A stretch of DNA of 6,242 nt from Actinomycetota bacterium. GTDB lineage: Bacteria; Actinomycetota; Acidimicrobiia; IMCC26256; PALSA-610. The number at the start of each line of letters is the position of its first letter. Position 1 is the stretch's first letter. Under the pieces are notes generated by a model that was not told the DNA's origin, searched no databases, and was given only the letters and a program-made list of their open reading frames with translations. The translations under genes were made by a program, and so were the position numbers. The stretch covers positions 1 to 6,242 of the forward strand of contig SXJQ01000303.1 in assembly GCA_005779345.1 (NCBI GenBank), given 5' to 3'. Positions 5,514 through 6,242 of the stretch are shown here, piece after piece.

Positions 5514-5553
5514 ACCCCGGACGCCACTACTCGAGCCCACCCTGGGGGGACCG

Positions 5554-6242
5554 TTGAGCAAGCACGTCTTCACGTCGGAGTCGGTGACCGAAGGCCACCC
5601 CGACAAGATGGCCGACCAGATCAGCGACTCGGTGCTCGACGCCGTGCTCGCCGAGGACCCGATGAGCCGCGTCGCCTGCGAGACGATGGTCACGACGGGG
5701 CTCTGTGTGATCGCCGGCGAGATCTCGACCAACGCCCGCCCCGACATCTCCCGGATCGCCCGTGACGCGATCTGCGGCATCGGCTACACCGACGCCGCGT
5801 ACGGGATCGATGGCAAGACCTGTGGCGTCATGGTGAGCCTCGACGAGCAGTCGCCCGACATCGCGATGGGCGTCGACAAGGCCCGCGAGCAAAAGGCCGA
5901 CAGTGCCGACCCCTACGACGAAGTCGGTGCGGGTGACCAAGGCATGATGTTCGGTTACGCGTGCGACGAAACCGACGAACTCATGCCGATGCCGATCGCG
6001 TTGGCGCACCGCATGGCGGCCAAACTCGCCGACGTTCGTCGATCGGGCCTCGTGCCGTTCTTGCGCCCCGATGCCAAGACCCAGGTGTCGATCGAATACG
6101 AGAACGGTCGCCCGGTCCGGCTCGAGACCGTACTGATCTCGACCCAGCACGATCCTGACGTCTCGATCGAGGGCGACATCCGACCCGCGCTCATCGAGCA
6201 CGTCATCAAGCCGTGCGTTCCCGAGCAGTTCGTCGGCGACGA
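5554..6242 (+). CDS. metK: S-adenosylmethionine synthetase, N-terminal part (3' truncated)
   Basis: MetK makes S-adenosylmethionine from methionine and ATP, supplying methyl groups. The window holds about 229 of the usual 385-400 residues; the frame is open to the right edge. Numbering from TTG 5554, the protein starts SKHVFTSESVTEGHPDK (2-18), with H15 and D17 as ATP/Mg ligands. ACETMVTTG follows, then GEISTNA, QSPDI, and the family signature GAGDQGMMFGY (125-135) with D128. LRPDAK and STQH come later. The stretch between GVDK and GAGDQG is about nine residues longer than in E. coli, as in other actinobacterial MetK proteins I recall. The TTG is chosen because it gives the normal N-terminus right before KHVFTSE and follows a G-rich stretch (5544-5549), only a weak Shine-Dalgarno match. 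A 99-bp spacer separates it from coaBC, so it may have its own promoter. Confidence 0.97.
   Translation, partial: MSKHVFTSESVTEGHPDKMADQISDSVLDAVLAEDPMSRVACETMVTTGLCVIAGEISTNARPDISRIARDAICGIGYTDAAYGIDGKTCGVMVSLDEQSPDIAMGVDKAREQKADSADPYDEVGAGDQGMMFGYACDETDELMPMPIALAHRMAAKLADVRRSGLVPFLRPDAKTQVSIEYENGRPVRLETVLISTQHDPDVSIEGDIRPALIEHVIKPCVPEQFVGD

Noticed and set aside
5455..5553. SAM riboswitch ahead of metK
   Set aside because: I could not match the conserved core of SAM-I/IV or SAM-II types, and 99 nt of mostly GC-rich sequence shows only short hairpins.
5527..6201. Minus-strand open frame opposite metK (224 codons)
   Set aside because: The + strand frame from TTG 5554 has the MetK signatures GHPDK and GAGDQG; the minus frame shows no recognisable domain.
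1..6242. Mobile elements, CRISPR, tRNA or rRNA genes, or a hidden accessory system
   Set aside because: Nearly all of the window is explained by eight housekeeping genes in tight order with uniform GC and codon use; there were no spaced repeats, terminal inverted repeats, transposase motifs or RNA gene cores.

Overview
This is a GC-rich housekeeping segment from an actinobacterial chromosome. All genes are on the + strand: carB (3' part) - pyrD - pyrF - mihF - gmk - rpoZ - coaBC - metK (5' part). The lineage call rests on mihF, a nucleoid-protein family known from Actinobacteria; on the mihF-gmk-rpoZ-coaBC-metK order typical of that phylum; and on actinobacterial-style CoaBC active-site residues. 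PyrD is of class 1B and PyrF is of the short type 1 form. The genes I recall at this locus in Streptomyces and Mycobacterium are class 2 PyrD and long type 2 PyrF, so a deep-branching actinobacterium (for example Acidimicrobiia) is my best guess. That guess is inference only.

Region 1 (1-2721) is the end of a pyrimidine operon. It holds the last third of the large subunit of carbamoyl-phosphate synthase, then dihydroorotate dehydrogenase, then OMP decarboxylase. They are joined by two 4-bp stop/start overlaps (GTGA and ATGA), so translation is probably coupled. No pyrK lies between carB and pyrD, although class 1B PyrD normally works with PyrK. Region 2 (2722-2881) is a 160-bp spacer with a GC-rich hairpin just after pyrF, a candidate -10 box, and the mihF ribosome-binding site.

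Region 3 (2882-5454) is a tight cluster: mihF (nucleoid protein), gmk (GMP to GDP), rpoZ (RNA polymerase omega) and coaBC (coenzyme A synthesis). Gaps are 3 to 19 bp, or an 8-bp overlap if gmk starts at a CTG codon. Region 4 (5455-5553) is a 99-bp spacer with a short hairpin, another candidate -10 box, a perfect 14-bp palindrome and a G-run before metK. metK (S-adenosylmethionine synthetase) starts at TTG and runs off the window.

The genes share a theme of nucleotide supply, transcription and cofactors. I saw no mobile element, CRISPR array, tRNA, rRNA or sign of recent transfer, and no undescribed multi-gene system. The points worth a second look are local: three identical TATCCT hexamers ahead of mihF, rpoZ and metK; a possible CTG start and unusual substrate-site residues in gmk; a hexapeptide tandem repeat next to the catalytic His of CoaBC; and the missing pyrK.
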